DNA from: Apium graveolens
Taxonomy: Eukaryota; Streptophyta; Magnoliopsida; Apiales; Apiaceae
Length of the DNA: 64,000 bases
Assembly: GCF_009905375.1 (NCBI RefSeq)
Contig: NC_133650.1
Location: 175,469,565-175,533,564, forward strand
Direction of reading: 5' to 3'
Shown here: positions 22,544 to 33,616 of the stretch, piece by piece
Numbering within the stretch: the first letter of the stretch is position 1
How the letters are laid out: each line of letters starts with the position of its first letter
Made by a program: the position numbers and the translations under genes
The notes under the pieces: generated by a model
The model's database searches: none
The model's input: the letters and a program-made list of their open reading frames with translations, nothing else
Told to the model about the DNA's origin: nothing

Positions 22544-24204
22544 TGAAAGAAATATGTCTTAAGTCCAATCATGAATTAGGATTTAGGAATAACTTCTTGT
22601 GTAATCTGTTTTGATTTCATTGATATTAATAAAATACTTGTTTTGTTTTTATTACGGGGTCTATCTATTTAAGTGTTTAAATAAGATATACCATAGTTTA
22701 GAGTAAAGCTTTTTATGGATTATGATGAGATCATAATAGTGAGACCTAAAAGATGATAACTCTAAACTTAAATAGTTCCTGGTCGTAGGATTATAAACTG
22801 GTAATTAACAATCCGCAGAGATCGGTACATACTATGCTTGCTTCATTATGAAGGATGTCTGTTCTCATAGACATTTGTGTGGTGACAGTATAGCTAGTAT
22901 GTAGGTGCTTATTATAGAATAAGTTCACAGAACATGACTCGCACAGCTGAACAACTGATGAAGTTCACTCACGTGTCAGCAGTTGTTCACATAGTGATAG
23001 TTGTACAAGTATCCTTAGACTTGAGGTCATCATAGTCATCTTGTGTACACTGAACTATGCTTTGGTTTAGTTCTTAGTCTCCAGGGACAATTATTAGGGC
23101 TCTACTGGGTATAGGAATTTGTACACGAAGATAGTGTATGATCAATAAAGGATCTACCCCTTCCAGTGAAGGAAGCGAATGTTCAAGGCTGATCCACTTA
23201 TGCTAGTTCAGGAATCTCTGGCCAGAGTGAATGAAATTAGAAAGGAGTTTCTAATTTCCATAGAACTATGCATAGTAAATGGTAAGCAAGTGATTAAATT
23301 AGATAGGCTTAACACGAGATCCATGCCTTGTATTTAATCGGGACATTGTTGGGTAGAAGGAGTTTATTATACGGTAACTATTCACTGAATAGGTTCTTGG
23401 TATTCTAAGCAGTGAATTCATATTATCCGGATAGTCGCAATATGCTGAGAAATATCCCTCACGATGTAGAATAAATGTGATTAATTAATTAATCATATTT
23501 AATAAATTAGAGAATTTATATAAATAATGATAAAATAGTTTTATTATTATTTATTTCTACTACCGGCTTAATATTGAACCTACAGGGTCACACCATAAAA
23601 GAGAATGATTTAATGGTGGAGGAATTAATTAATAATGGCTGATAATTATTTATTTATGAAATAAATAATTAATTGGCAAATTTAATAATTGATTAAATGA
23701 GATTTAATTGATTATAAATTAATTAAGAAAAGTTCTTAATATTATTAATTAAAGGATTTAATTTTTGGAAATTAAATCAAGAGAGATACTTATTTCTAAA
23801 GTGTTTAGAAAAAAGATTAATAATTAAAAGGTGTTTTAATTATTAATGAGAATAATAAATGGGATAATAATAATATTATTTATGGGAAAATTTCAGCTGA
23901 AAATTTTGCGTATAAATATACTATTATAGACCCTATTTTCATTCGAACCCCAAAATCCAAAAAGTTTGGAAAACCCAATTCTCTCCACCTCCTTCCTCCT
24001 CCTTAACATCGTTTTCTTGGTGGATACCGGTGGAGTGCTTCACACTTGAGGAGCAACTGCTAAGGATCTCTGATCGTTATCTCCGAATTATTTTAAAGGT
24101 TAGATTCGATCCCTCGAATTTTTATTCAAGATCTGTATGCTTTTATTTGGATTTTATATGTGCGAAAGTGTTTTGCCATGCCCCGCTGCGTTTAAAATCC
24201 AACA
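22544..24204 (+). repeat. 5' LTR of element E
   Basis: 1661 bp. Starts TGAAAGAAATATGTC, ends GTTTAAAATCCAACA. A likely TATA (TATAAATATACTATTATAG, 23911-23930) precedes a run matching an LTR transcript start region. The ORF at 24030-24221 straddles the LTR end and recurs in the other LTR; it is not treated as a gene. Confidence 0.95.
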
Positions 24205-24205
24205 A

Positions 24206-24217
24206 TGGTATCAGAGC
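24206..24217 (+). other. Primer binding site of element E
   Basis: TGGTATCAGAGC starts one base after the LTR end. Standard initiator-Met PBS. Confidence 0.95.
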
Positions 24218-26058
24218 ATAGGTTGTATGCATATAGATCGGTGGTAAAAATTTCAGAATTTTATGTGCTTGTATGAATTAGTTATGATTTTTACAAGTTA
24301 TATCATGGATTAATTTTGTCTGATGAGAAATCGTTTCTCAGAATAATTTTGAATGTTGATCTGGGTTCTACAAGTGTTGTAGATCGTCTGGGTATTTTTT
24401 TCATAATTTTATGATGTATAGATTTTTTATTATGAATTTTTGAAGTTCTTACAATTAAATTCGTAATTTAATAAGTATAAATATATGTATATATAGTATA
24501 TATATATGTTTGTATTATGTGCATATGTCTGTGTTGTATGCTGTTGTCTGTTGATTGTTGCTGCATGGAGAAAAAGCAGAGAATGTCAGTACGGCGGCAC
24601 AACAACCGAGGAGGAAAGCGGCGGCTACTGCAAAAGAAAGAAAAAAAAAGGGGTGTTGTGCATTCCGGGAATGCGTTACACCCTGTGGCACATTCACGAA
24701 ATGCGTTACACCTTTTAATTGCTTAAATGGGTTGTAACGCATCACCGGAATGCGTTACAGGGCTTGTAACGCCTTCCTGTAATGCGTTATAGCCCGACTG
24801 TTTACATTAAAATTGATTTTCTGGGAGTTTCGTAACTCCGTTTTAGGCGTGCAATATACCGTTGGATTCGTTTTTCCAAGACGGATCTAATGGAGTGATC
24901 AATTTTAGTTTATATAAAAGTTTTGAACTGTTTATATTTCCATGAAGTGTTTTAAAGCTGTTTTTGACTGTTTTAGTTGCTTTTAAATGCTTCATGTGAT
25001 ACATAGAGATGTATAATACTTAGACTAATGTGCTAGATGATATAACATTCCTACCTTGATGTTTATTCATGTTCATATATGTGATATATGCTTAGTTTAT
25101 CATGCGATGATAGATTTAGGTGAACTTAAATGAACATAAGGCGTTTGTTAGACAACCTAGTATAGTGAAATTGTTTCATAACCTTAATAATAATATTATG
25201 AATATAATCATGAGATTCTTGTATTTATGAAACACGTAATTGAATATGAATTTTCGATATGAGAGAAAGGATGATTCTGTCAACAACAGATTTCTATCTG
25301 TAAGAAAGGGTTATTAAGTGACGCCTCTTGACAATGCTCCACCCGATCTGGGAATCATCTGATTATTGATTATTGATTTGAAATATTTAATTTAAAAGGA
25401 AGAATCTCTTTATAATATGATTATGATTGTAACGTAATATAATCCCTCTAAAATTAAATAATATCAAGTAGTAATTGGCCAATGACACAACGGGCTTGTG
25501 TCGGTCATAGCCTTCCAACATGATAGAAAAGTAGTTCTTATTTTTGAATCATTGTCGTTTCGTGCCACAGCCGAGGGCTTTGATTTCGAAATAAGAAATA
25601 CTTGTCTATTACATAAAGATGTGTACATTGAATAAGAATCTAAAGGTCGTTACGTGCCACAGCCGTGGGCCTTTGGGGACTGATTCAATTATACGGAATG
25701 TTGGGTTAGACTTGACTTAGAATATTGAGTTTGTCGTGCCACAACCGTGACTCAATTATTCAAGAGGCTAAAGTCTGATTAGGGAATAACATTAGATGTA
25801 ATTGACAAGAGTTGTCTGCCTATTGAACATTACATGGCGTTTCGTGCCACAGCCGGGGTTGTGTAATGGAATGTAGGATCCCTATTCCCACTAGCATTAT
25901 GAATGCTTAATTTTTCATGTAGGGGGTTGAATAAATTAGATAAACTAGTGGGAGCCACTTATGAATAAAGACCCGATTCATATAGTATTTTGAAATGAAA
26001 TCGAATATTTGCTAAGTGTTGTTATATGTTTATCATTTACAGATTTAAAATATACATT
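24218..26058 (+). other. Element E untranslated leader with structured repeats
   Basis: 1.84 kb without a credible coding region. Two structured parts stand out. At 24655-24790 copies of ATGCGTTACA and its complement recur, with a perfect 10-bp stem and 7-nt loop at 24733-24759. At 25535-25877 there are four stem-loops, each displaying CGTGCCACARCCG. The short ORFs at 24506-24745, on both strands, come from the first repeat cluster. Long structured leaders fit packaging, dimerisation or translation control in LTR retrotransposons; which applies here is unknown. Confidence 0.8.
25535..25877 (+). repeat. Four stem-loops with a conserved 13-nt loop in the E leader
   Basis: Loop CGTGCCACARCCG occurs at 25561-25573, 25653-25665, 25735-25747 and 25843-25855. 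Each copy is centred in an inverted repeat: 25535-25597 (arms TTCTTATTT...AAATAAGAA plus TCA/TGA), 25627-25689 (ATTGAAT...ATTCAAT plus AAAGG/CCTTT), 25708-25776 (AGACTT...AAGTCT plus TTGAGT/ACTCAA) and 25819-25877 (CCTA...TAGG plus CATTACA/TGTAATG). Several mismatched positions become G-U pairs in sense RNA. The stems share no sequence between hairpins, so pairing is maintained while primary sequence differs. Confidence 0.8.
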
Positions 26059-27321
26059 ATGTCTTCTGCACTATCACTCAGGAGCATACTGGATGCTCAC
26101 AAATTGACTGGTCCTAATTATGCTGACTGGCTTCGAAACTTGAGAATTGTTCTCAGGATTGAGAAGCTGGAATACGTGATTGACTCACCTAAGCCTACTG
26201 AACCTGCTAGTGATGCACATAATGATGAACATGTTGTGTATCGTAAGTGGATAGATGATGCAAATGTTGCTCAATGCATCATGCTAGCTTCTATGAACAT
26301 TGAGCTACAAAAGCAACATGAGCATATGGATGCTCACACTATCCTCATACATCTACAAGAGTTGTATGATGTGGCAGGGAGGACAGCTCGATATGAGATA
26401 TCAAAGGAGCTGTTCGGTTGTAGGATGTCTGAGGGATCATCTGTGAATGACCATGTACTTAAGATGATCAATTTGATTGAACGTCTTGGACAACTTCGTT
26501 TTGCCATGGATGGGGAGCTGAGCCAAGACCTGGTCTTACAATCGCTTCCGAGTTCGTTCTCACAGTTTGTTGTGAACTTTCACATGAATAAGTTGGATGT
26601 CAGCCTGCCTGAACTCCACAACATGTTGAAGACTGCGGAATCGAATTTCCCCCCTAAGAAGAGTTATGTTCTTCTAATTGGTGAAGGTTCCAATCCTAAG
26701 AAAAGGAAGAGGAACTCTTCCAAGAAGAAGAAAGTAGGTGAAGAAAAGCCGGTTCCACCAAAAGCTGAAGACCCCAAGAGCAAAGTTGTTTGCTTTCACT
26801 GTAACAAGGTGGGGCACTGGAAGAGGAACTGCAAGGTTTACCTTGCAGAATTGAAGAAGAAGAAGGGTAGTGAGACTACCGCTTCTGATTCAGGTATGTT
26901 CATGATAGAAGTGAATATGTCATTAAATCAAATTTCTACTTGGGTATTAGATACCGCCTATGGTTCTCATATCTGCAATTTGTTGCAGGGACCAAGGAGA
27001 AGTAGGACTCTTGAGGAAGAGGAGGTGATTCTACTGATGGGAAATGGAGCAAGAGTTGCTGCTGAAGATGTAGAATCATTTCATTTACATATGCCTACGG
27101 GCAAGACTATTATTTTAAATAATTGTTATTTTGTTCCCTCGATTGTGAGGAATATTATTCCCATGTTAGACTTGGCTGGATTTTCATTTATTATTGAGAA
27201 TAATGAATGTTCTATTCTTAGAGATAATATTCTTTATGGACGTGGTACTTTAAATAATGGTCTGTATAAATGTGACATAATTTACTTCAGATTGAACAAA
27301 CTAATAAAAGAAAAGGGATGA
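26059..27321 (+). CDS. Element E Gag-protease
   Basis: An open frame of about 420 codons from ATG 26059 (MSSALSLRSILDAHKLTG); the upstream in-frame ATG at 26026 lies in the leader. UBN2 gag domain (residues about 5-200: YADWLRNLRIVLR, CIMLASMN, FHMNKLDVSLPELHNMLK), a Lys-rich linker, CCHC knuckle CFHCNKVGHWKRNC (about residue 255), then protease WVLDTAYGSH (about residue 300), where the family consensus is DTGCGSH, followed by MGNGARVAAEDV and LNNCYFVPSIVRNIIP. The protease active site has lost its Gly, so it is probably inactive although the frame is open. It ends in a stop where pol would continue. Confidence 0.88.
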   Translation: MSSALSLRSILDAHKLTGPNYADWLRNLRIVLRIEKLEYVIDSPKPTEPASDAHNDEHVVYRKWIDDANVAQCIMLASMNIELQKQHEHMDAHTILIHLQELYDVAGRTARYEISKELFGCRMSEGSSVNDHVLKMINLIERLGQLRFAMDGELSQDLVLQSLPSSFSQFVVNFHMNKLDVSLPELHNMLKTAESNFPPKKSYVLLIGEGSNPKKRKRNSSKKKKVGEEKPVPPKAEDPKSKVVCFHCNKVGHWKRNCKVYLAELKKKKGSETTASDSGMFMIEVNMSLNQISTWVLDTAYGSHICNLLQGPRRSRTLEEEEVILLMGNGARVAAEDVESFHLHMPTGKTIILNNCYFVPSIVRNIIPMLDLAGFSFIIENNECSILRDNILYGRGTLNNGLYKCDIIYFRLNKLIKEKG

Positions 27322-28850
27322 TGAAAATCTCACTTAATAGTGGCATTGCAGTCTCCATTTAGTAGACATGGAGAGAGGACTGCAAATTTGCTAGGAATGG
27401 TACACACAGATGTATGTGGACCAATGTCTAACCAAGCCATGGGTGGATTTTCATACTTCATTACTTTCATAGATGATAGATCTAGATTCGGATATGTGTT
27501 TGATGAAACACAAGTCTGAAGCCTTTGAAAAGTTCAAAGAGTATAAGTATGAAGTGGAGAAACAACCAAACATAGTATTATAATTCTTCGATTAGATGGA
27601 GGTGGTGAATATTGAATGGAGAGTTTCTAGATTATCTCAAAGTAAATGATATAGTCTCCCAGTGGACTCCTCCAGATTGGTATGTGAAAGGAGAAATCAA
27701 ACTTTGTTAGACATAGTTCGGTCCATGATGAGCTATGAGAATCTTCCAGTATTCCTATGGGGTTATGCATTGGAAACCTCAGCATATTTACTGAACAAGG
27801 TACCTTCCAAATCTGTTCCTCAAACTCTGTATGAGATATGGAAAGAAAGGAAACCGAGTCTTAAACACGTTAAGATTTGGGGATGTCCAGCTTATGTCAA
27901 GTAAGTTGACCCAGATAAGCTGGAATATCGATCCGTAAAATGTAGTTTTGTGGGATATCCTAAAGAGACTTTAGGGTATTACTTTTACACCAATCATCGG
28001 GTGTTTGTCTCCAGACATGCTACCTTCTTGGAAAAGGAGTTTATCCTTGAAGGAAACAGTGGGAGCAAAATTGAACTTGATGAAGTTCAAGAAGCACAAA
28101 CTACTACGGATCAAGTGGAAACACCTGTTCTGACTGAACAACCTTTTGTGGAACAGCCCATTCATAGATCAGGGAGAATGTCTCGCCAACCTGAGAGGTA
28201 ATATGGCCTTGTCATTGAGAATGACAATGAGTTGTCGATCATTGATGATGACGACCCTGTGACCTATAATAAGGCTATGAGTAGTGTTGACTCAGAGAAA
28301 TGGCATAGTGCCATGAAATCCAGAATGGAATCTATGTATACGGTATACAAAAGATAGATTATAGCAGATGGCCAGGTGGAGACCTATAAGGCCAGGCTTG
28401 TGGCAAAAGGATTCAAACAAAGGCAATGGATTGACTTTGATGAAACTTTTTACCTGTAGCCCTGTTAAAATCAGTTCAGATTTTGCTTGCGATTGCTGCT
28501 TACTACGACTATGAGATCTGGCATATAGCCAGATGGTTTTCTTTCCAAGGGAAATGAAAACCTAGTGTGTAAGCTGCTGCGAACTATATGTGGTTTAAAG
28601 CAAGCTTCTCGAAAGATGGAACATTCGTTTTGATGAGACAATCAAAGAGTTTGATTTTATCAAAAACGCAGATGAACCATGCGTCTACAAAAGGATTAGT
28701 GGGAGCGTGATAACATTTCTTGTGTTGTATTGAATTAGAGTTGACACACATAATAACATAGCAGACCCACTCACAAAGCTACTTTATGAAAGTCACTTTG
28801 ATCGTCATAAAGACAAGATGGGTATTAGATACCAGAGTGATTGGCTTTAG
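27322..28850 (+). pseudogene. Element E integrase, RT and RNase H remnants
   Basis: Collapsed pol. Recognisable pieces in changing frames: integrase start GMVHTDVCGPMSNQAMGGFSYF (about 27395-27465), integrase C-part SMMSYENLPVFLWGYAL, LNKVPSKSVPQTLYEIW, HVKIWGCPAYVK (27680-27904), GYPKETLGYYFY...VFVSRHATFLEKEF (27950-28060), hinge HRSGRMSRQPER, RT start ARLVAKGFKQR and CGLKQAS (28380-28610), and the RNase H tail NNIADPLTKLL ... MGIRYQSDWL (28745-28845). The RT palm with YVDD and most of RNase H are deleted. Many stops and frameshifts. A polypurine tract (AAGTGGGAGAT, 28854-28864) follows. Confidence 0.88.
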
Positions 28851-28864
28851 TACAAGTGGGAGAT

Positions 28865-30525
28865 TAAAAGAAATATGTCCTAAGTCCAATCATGAATTAG
28901 GATTTAGGAATAACTTCCTGTGTAATCTGTTTTGATTTCATTGATATTAATAAAAGACTTGTTTTGTTTTTATTACGGGCTCTATCTATTTAAGTGTTTA
29001 AATAAGATATACCATAGTTTAGAGTAAAGCTTTTTATGGATTATGATGAGATCATAATAGTGAGACCTAAAAGATGATAACTCTAAACTTAAATAGTTCC
29101 TGGTCGTAGGATTACTAACTGGTAATTAATAATCCGCAGAGATCGGTACATACTATGCTTGCTTCATTATGAAGGATGTCTGTTCTCATAGACATTTGTA
29201 TGGTGACACTATAGCTAGTATGTAGGTGCTTATTATAGAATAAGTTCACTGAACATGACTCGCACAGCTGAACAACTGATGGAGTTCACTCACGTGTCAG
29301 CAGTTGTTCACATAGTGATAGTTGTACAAGTATCCTTAGACTTGAGGTCATCATAATTATCTTGTGTACACTGAACTATGCTTTGGTTTAGTTCTTAGTC
29401 TCCAGGGACAATTATTAGGGCTCTACTGGGTATAGGAATTTGTACACGAAGATAGTGTATGATCAATAAAGGATCTACCCCTTCCAGTGAAGGAAGCGAA
29501 TGTTCAAGGCTTATCCACTTATGCTAGTTCAGGAATCTCTGGCCAGAGTGAATGAAATTAGAAAGGAGTTTCTAATTTGCATAGAACTACGCGTAGTAAA
29601 TGGTAAGCAAGTGATTAAATTAGATAGGCTTGACACGAGATCCATGCCTTGTATTTAATCGGGACATTGTAGGGTAGAAGGAGTTTATTGTACGGTAACT
29701 ATTCACTGAATAGGTTCTTGGTATTCTAAGCAGTGAATTCATATTATCCGGATAGTCGCGATATGCTGAGAAGTATCCCTCACGATGTAGAATAAATGTG
29801 ATTAATTAATTAATCATATTTAATAAATTAGAGAATTTATATAATTAATGATAAAATAGTTTTATTATTATTTATTTCTACTACCGGCTTAATATTGAAC
29901 CTACAGGGTCACACCATAAAAGAGAATGATTTAATGGTGGAGGAATTAATTAATAATGGCTGATAATTATTTATTTATGAAATAAATAATTAATTGGCAA
30001 ATTTAATAATTGATTAAATGAGATTTAATTGATTATAAATTAATTAAGAAAAGTTCTTAATATTGTTAATTAAAGGATTTAATTTTTGGAAATTAAATCA
30101 AGAGAGAGAATTATTTCTAAAGTGTTTAGAAAAAGGATTAATAATTAAAAGGTGTTTTAATTATTAATGAGAATAATAAATGGGATAATAATAATATTAT
30201 TTATGGGAAAATTTCAGCTGAAAATTTTGCCTATAAATATACTATTATAGACCCTATTTTCATTCGAACCCCAAAACCCAAAAAATTTGTAAAACCCAAT
30301 TCTCTCCACCTCCTTCCTCCTCCTTAACATCGTTTTCTTGGTGGATACCGGTGGAGTGCTTCACACTTGAGGAGCAACTGCTAAGGATCTCTGATCGTTG
30401 TCTCCGAATTATTTTAAAGGTTAGATTCGATCCCTCGAATTTTTATTCAAGATCTGTATGCTTTTATTTGGATTTTATATGTGCAAAAGTGTTTTGCCAT
30501 GCCACGCTGCGTTTAAAATCCAACA
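28865..30525 (+). repeat. 3' LTR of element E
   Basis: 1661 bp, the pair of 22544-24204, with the first bases mutated from TGAAAG to TAAAAG. About 35 substitutions and no length change, seen by line-by-line comparison. Ends AAAATCCAACA, then the target duplication GAGGA. Confidence 0.95.
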
Positions 30526-30530
30526 GAGGA

Positions 30531-30718
30531 TTCGTACCTTGAATAGTCGGGGGAGTCGTCCCTTGTGGCTGAGGTTGAGTTGCCCCTATCTGGGCTTCCC
30601 CTTGAGTAGATGCATAAGTTGAGTGAGGAGGAATCTCCACGGTTGACGAAATCACCTGGGTTGTCCCTGATGGTGTTCCTTCCTCTAGAGCTCTAATTAT
30701 TCTCCGTGTTCTCGCCAT
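30531..30718 (-). pseudogene. Element D gag, N-terminal piece
   Basis: Minus-strand start of D gag: ATG at 30718 reading MARTRRIIRALEEGTPSG, then a Thr/Gln/Pro-rich stretch. It is cut at 30530 by E; the frame resumes at 22538. The ATG lies only 35 nt after the LTR, a short leader usual in Tat elements. Confidence 0.88.
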
Positions 30719-30731
30719 AGTTGTTGTTGTG

Positions 30732-30753
30732 CCTTCCTACAGACGGCGCCAAA
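30732..30753 (-). other. Primer binding site of element D
   Basis: Minus-strand TTTGGCGCCGTCTGTAGG follows the LTR end CCATAACA. PBSs beginning TGGCGCCGTCTG are common in Tat elements. The first nine bases would fit a tRNA-Asp 3' end, but I do not assign the tRNA. Confidence 0.8.
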
Positions 30754-31313
30754 TGTTATGGATTAAAAACTAATATATATAATTGCTGTATTTAGTACTA
30801 AGGAACGTGAGCTTCAAGGCTCGTTTTGACTGCTCTTGTGTTTCGTGACTCAATCTGCCTTAACAAGATGCCTACGTACCTTGCTGATTGCCAAGGATCA
30901 AGTCAAAAAACGTAGTTCTGATTTGTGGGGTGAGACCCCTTATATAGATGTGGGAGTCCTTGAATTGGACTTGGTATAGGAGACTTGGTGGTCAAGTCTC
31001 TGAATTAGGATAGACTTAGGAGTCCTAGGGAGTAGGAAGCTGATTCCTTATCCCATGAGGTTCCTTGGAGGCCAATCTACAAGGATTTATATCCTTATCT
31101 TAATAGCTGTTTTTCTCCCTTATTTATTAATTACAAAATTAATAAATAATCAGGGTTTTTGGGCCTTCTTTGTTCCATCAGGCCTGATCTGGTCCATCAG
31201 GCCTGATCAACATGTTAACCTTTCTGGTCTGAATGTCATACATCTTCTTATTGGGCCTTGCAGCCCAAACTGTAATATTTAATTATGTAATCAGGATTTA
31301 TTTATCACTATCA
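30754..31313 (-). repeat. 5' LTR of element D
   Basis: 560 bp, the pair of 5035-5604, lacking 11 bases present there. Flanked on the right by CACAG (31314-31318), then the coding sequence of copia A. Confidence 0.95.
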
Positions 31314-31318
31314 CACAG

Positions 31319-33000
31319 GCTGTTCGTAGATCTAGTAGGGCTCGTCATGAGTTAGAGAGATATTATGGATTTCTCTTGACTCAAGATGATGATGTAATGC
31401 TCATAGACAATGATGAGCCTCTTACTTACCAAGAAGCTATGAAAAGTACAGACTCCGAAAGATGGCTAGAGGCCATGAAATCCGAGATGGAATCCATGTA
31501 TCGATATAAAGTATGGCCTTTAGTTGATCCACCTGAAGGGGTAAAACCTATAGGGTGCACGTGGGTTTTCGAGAGGAAATCTGACATGGATGGTAAAGTA
31601 CAGACCTATAAGATGCGACTAGTGGAAAAAGGTTTCAAACAAATTCATGGTATAGACTATGATGAGATTTTTCACCAGTTGCTATGGTCAAGTCCATCAA
31701 GATTTTGCTAGCAATAACTGCTTACTACGACTATAAGATTTGGCAAATGGATGTCAAAACTGGTTTCTTAAATGGAAGCCTTGAAAATGATGTATACATG
31801 ATACAACCTGAGGGTTTTGTCGATCCTAAGTGTACTAGGATGGTCTGTTAGTTGCTTCAATCTATTTATGGATTGAAGCAAGCCTCAAAGAGATGGAATC
31901 ATCATTTTGATGAAATAGTCAAAGAATTTGGCTTTATTAAAAAGGAAAATAAACCATGTGTTTACAAGAAGGTTAGTGGGAGCCATGTGGCATTCCTAGT
32001 ACTATATGTAGATGACATATTACTAATAGGGAATGACATACCTTCTCTACAGGCTGTTAAGACTTGGTTGGAAAATAGTTTCTCGATGAAGGACTTAGGC
32101 GATGCTACCTATATCTTAGGGATCAAGATCTATAGATATAGATCAAGGAAATTAATCGTCCTGAGTTAGAGTACATACATTGACAAAGTATTGCATCATT
32201 TTGGGATGCAATAGGTAAAACGAGGATATGTCCCAATGTCTCATGGGATATTGATCTCAAAAGATAAGTGCCCTAAATCATTAGATGATAAGGGCCGTAT
32301 GAGCAATGTTCCATATGCTTTGGAAATTGGATCTATAATGTATGTGATGATATGTACTCGTCCTGATGTTTCGTATGCCTTGAGCATGACGAGCAGATAC
32401 CAGTCTAATCCAGGTGAGGGTCACTGGAAAGCTTTCAAGAATATTCTTAAGTACTTAAAGAGGACTAAATATTCATTCTTGGTGTATGGAGGAGATGAGA
32501 AGTTGGTTGTAAAAGGTTATACTAATTCTAGCCTCTAGACAAACAGAGACGACTCAGTATCTCAGTCAGGTTTTGTGTTTTTCCTTAATGGAGGTGCTGT
32601 AAGCTGGAAGAGTTCAAAGCAAGAGACAGTAGCTGATTGCATAATGGAAGCTGAGTATATTTCTGCTAGTGAAGTAGCCAATGAGGCTATTTGGATATGG
32701 AAATACATAACGGGACTTGATGTGGTTCCGTCAATCACAGATCCAGTTGATCTTTACTGTTATAATAATGAAGCCATCTCGCAGGCTAAAGAACCAAGGT
32801 CCCATTTTTGGGAAAAGCATATACTTAGGAGATATCACCTTCTTTGAGAGATTAATGAAAGAGGAGAGATACATATATGTAAAGTGTATACTGATAATAA
32901 TGTTGCAGACCCGCAGACTAAGGCTTTGTCACAGTAAAAGCACGAAGGTCATACTAGTTCCATGGGTATTAGATACATGAGTGATTAACTCTAGTGCAAG
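31319..33000 (+). pseudogene. Copia A reverse transcriptase and RNase H
   Basis: Plus-strand pol tail of copia A. RT: PLTYQEAMKSTDSERWLEAMKSEMESM, GCTWVFERKSDMDGKVQTYK, LQSIYGLKQASKRWNHHFDE and catalytic LYVDDILLIGND (about 32003-32038). RNase H: RPDVSYALSMTSRYQSNPGEGHWKAFKNILKYLK, AVSWKSSKQETVADCIMEAEYIS and the tail MGIRYMSD. RT copies element RNA into DNA and RNase H degrades the RNA. It is broken by a frameshift near 31675, TAG at 31849, stops at 32167, 32212, 32536 and 32846, and more near the end. A polypurine tract AAGTGGGAGAT (32998-33008) leads to the 3' LTR. The 5' parts of A are outside the window or removed. Confidence 0.9.
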
Positions 33001-33616
33001 TGGGAGATTGTTAGAGTGTGTGCCCTAAAGACAACACTATTATATTTATGTTACGAGATATTTGAATTATTAAATATAATTCTATTGATTATTTTTTAGT
33101 AATTCATTATATCTTTATTTTCTACGATAAAATATTAGATTAATAAATGTCCTTGGAATATATGTAAATCTATATCTCTAAGAACGTGACTTAGCAATGA
33201 GATTCTGAGAATAACATTGATAATCCTAAAGGTCCCTAGTCAAGTATTATTATTAAGGGATGATAATAAATACGTTGAGACTAGTGTGTTTGTTGACTGA
33301 TGATCACGTCTCATTGATCACAAGTATGGTGATACTAAAATCAAAACACATGCACATGTATTAGATACATGGTGCTGGATTGACCCGTTGTGAGATACTA
33401 CATATTTATAGTGTCATAAGTTAATCTCACAGTGATAATAATGTATTGGTCCTTATACCTGAAGTCATTATATTTCTATACGAGAGTTAATATAATTTGA
33501 TATTATTAAAAGTTATCCTTGATCGGGTAATAATAAAAGTAGACATCGGGTATATTATGAATCATATGAGAAATATGAATGATTTAGCTGGGATTTAGCC
33601 CTCATATATAAAAGGA

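Larger units (their letters stand above)
22544..30525 (+). mobile_element. Element E: copia retrotransposon with 1.66 kb LTRs
   Basis: 7982 bp, flanked by GAGGA (22539-22543 and 30526-30530), inserted in gag of D. Order on the plus strand: 5' LTR, initiator-Met PBS, 1.85 kb structured leader, gag-protease ORF, heavily decayed integrase/RT/RNase H remnants, polypurine tract, 3' LTR. About 35 mismatches between the 1661-bp LTRs by eye (about 2.1%). LTR length, leader length and UBN2 gag suggest an Angela/Tork-side copia, but lineage is not certain. Pol damage far exceeds LTR divergence. Confidence 0.93.
5035..31313 (-). mobile_element. Element D: Tat-lineage Ty3/gypsy retrotransposon carrying nested E and F
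   Basis: Two LTRs (5035-5604 and 30754-31313) enclose gag, protease, RT, two RNase H domains and integrase on the minus strand and an antisense gene on the plus strand. It is flanked by the 5-bp duplication CACAG. The span is 26.3 kb; without E, F and their duplications it is about 10.8 kb, a normal full length for Tat elements. Lineage evidence: dual RNase H, the PBS beginning TGGCGCCGTCTG, the CRFHKNVGHDTDEC gag finger, and an extra ORF downstream of pol. Such extra ORFs are known in plant Tat relatives such as Grande, Retand and RIRE2. The LTRs differ at about 14 positions plus one 11-bp indel by eye. D interrupts copia A. Several stops and frameshifts make it non-autonomous now. Confidence 0.93.

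Noticed and set aside
25561..25855. Four evenly spaced CGTGCCACARCCG copies considered as a CRISPR array.
   Set aside because: Only 13 nt are conserved, each copy sits in its own inverted repeat, and the window is plant DNA. A stem-loop array explains it better.
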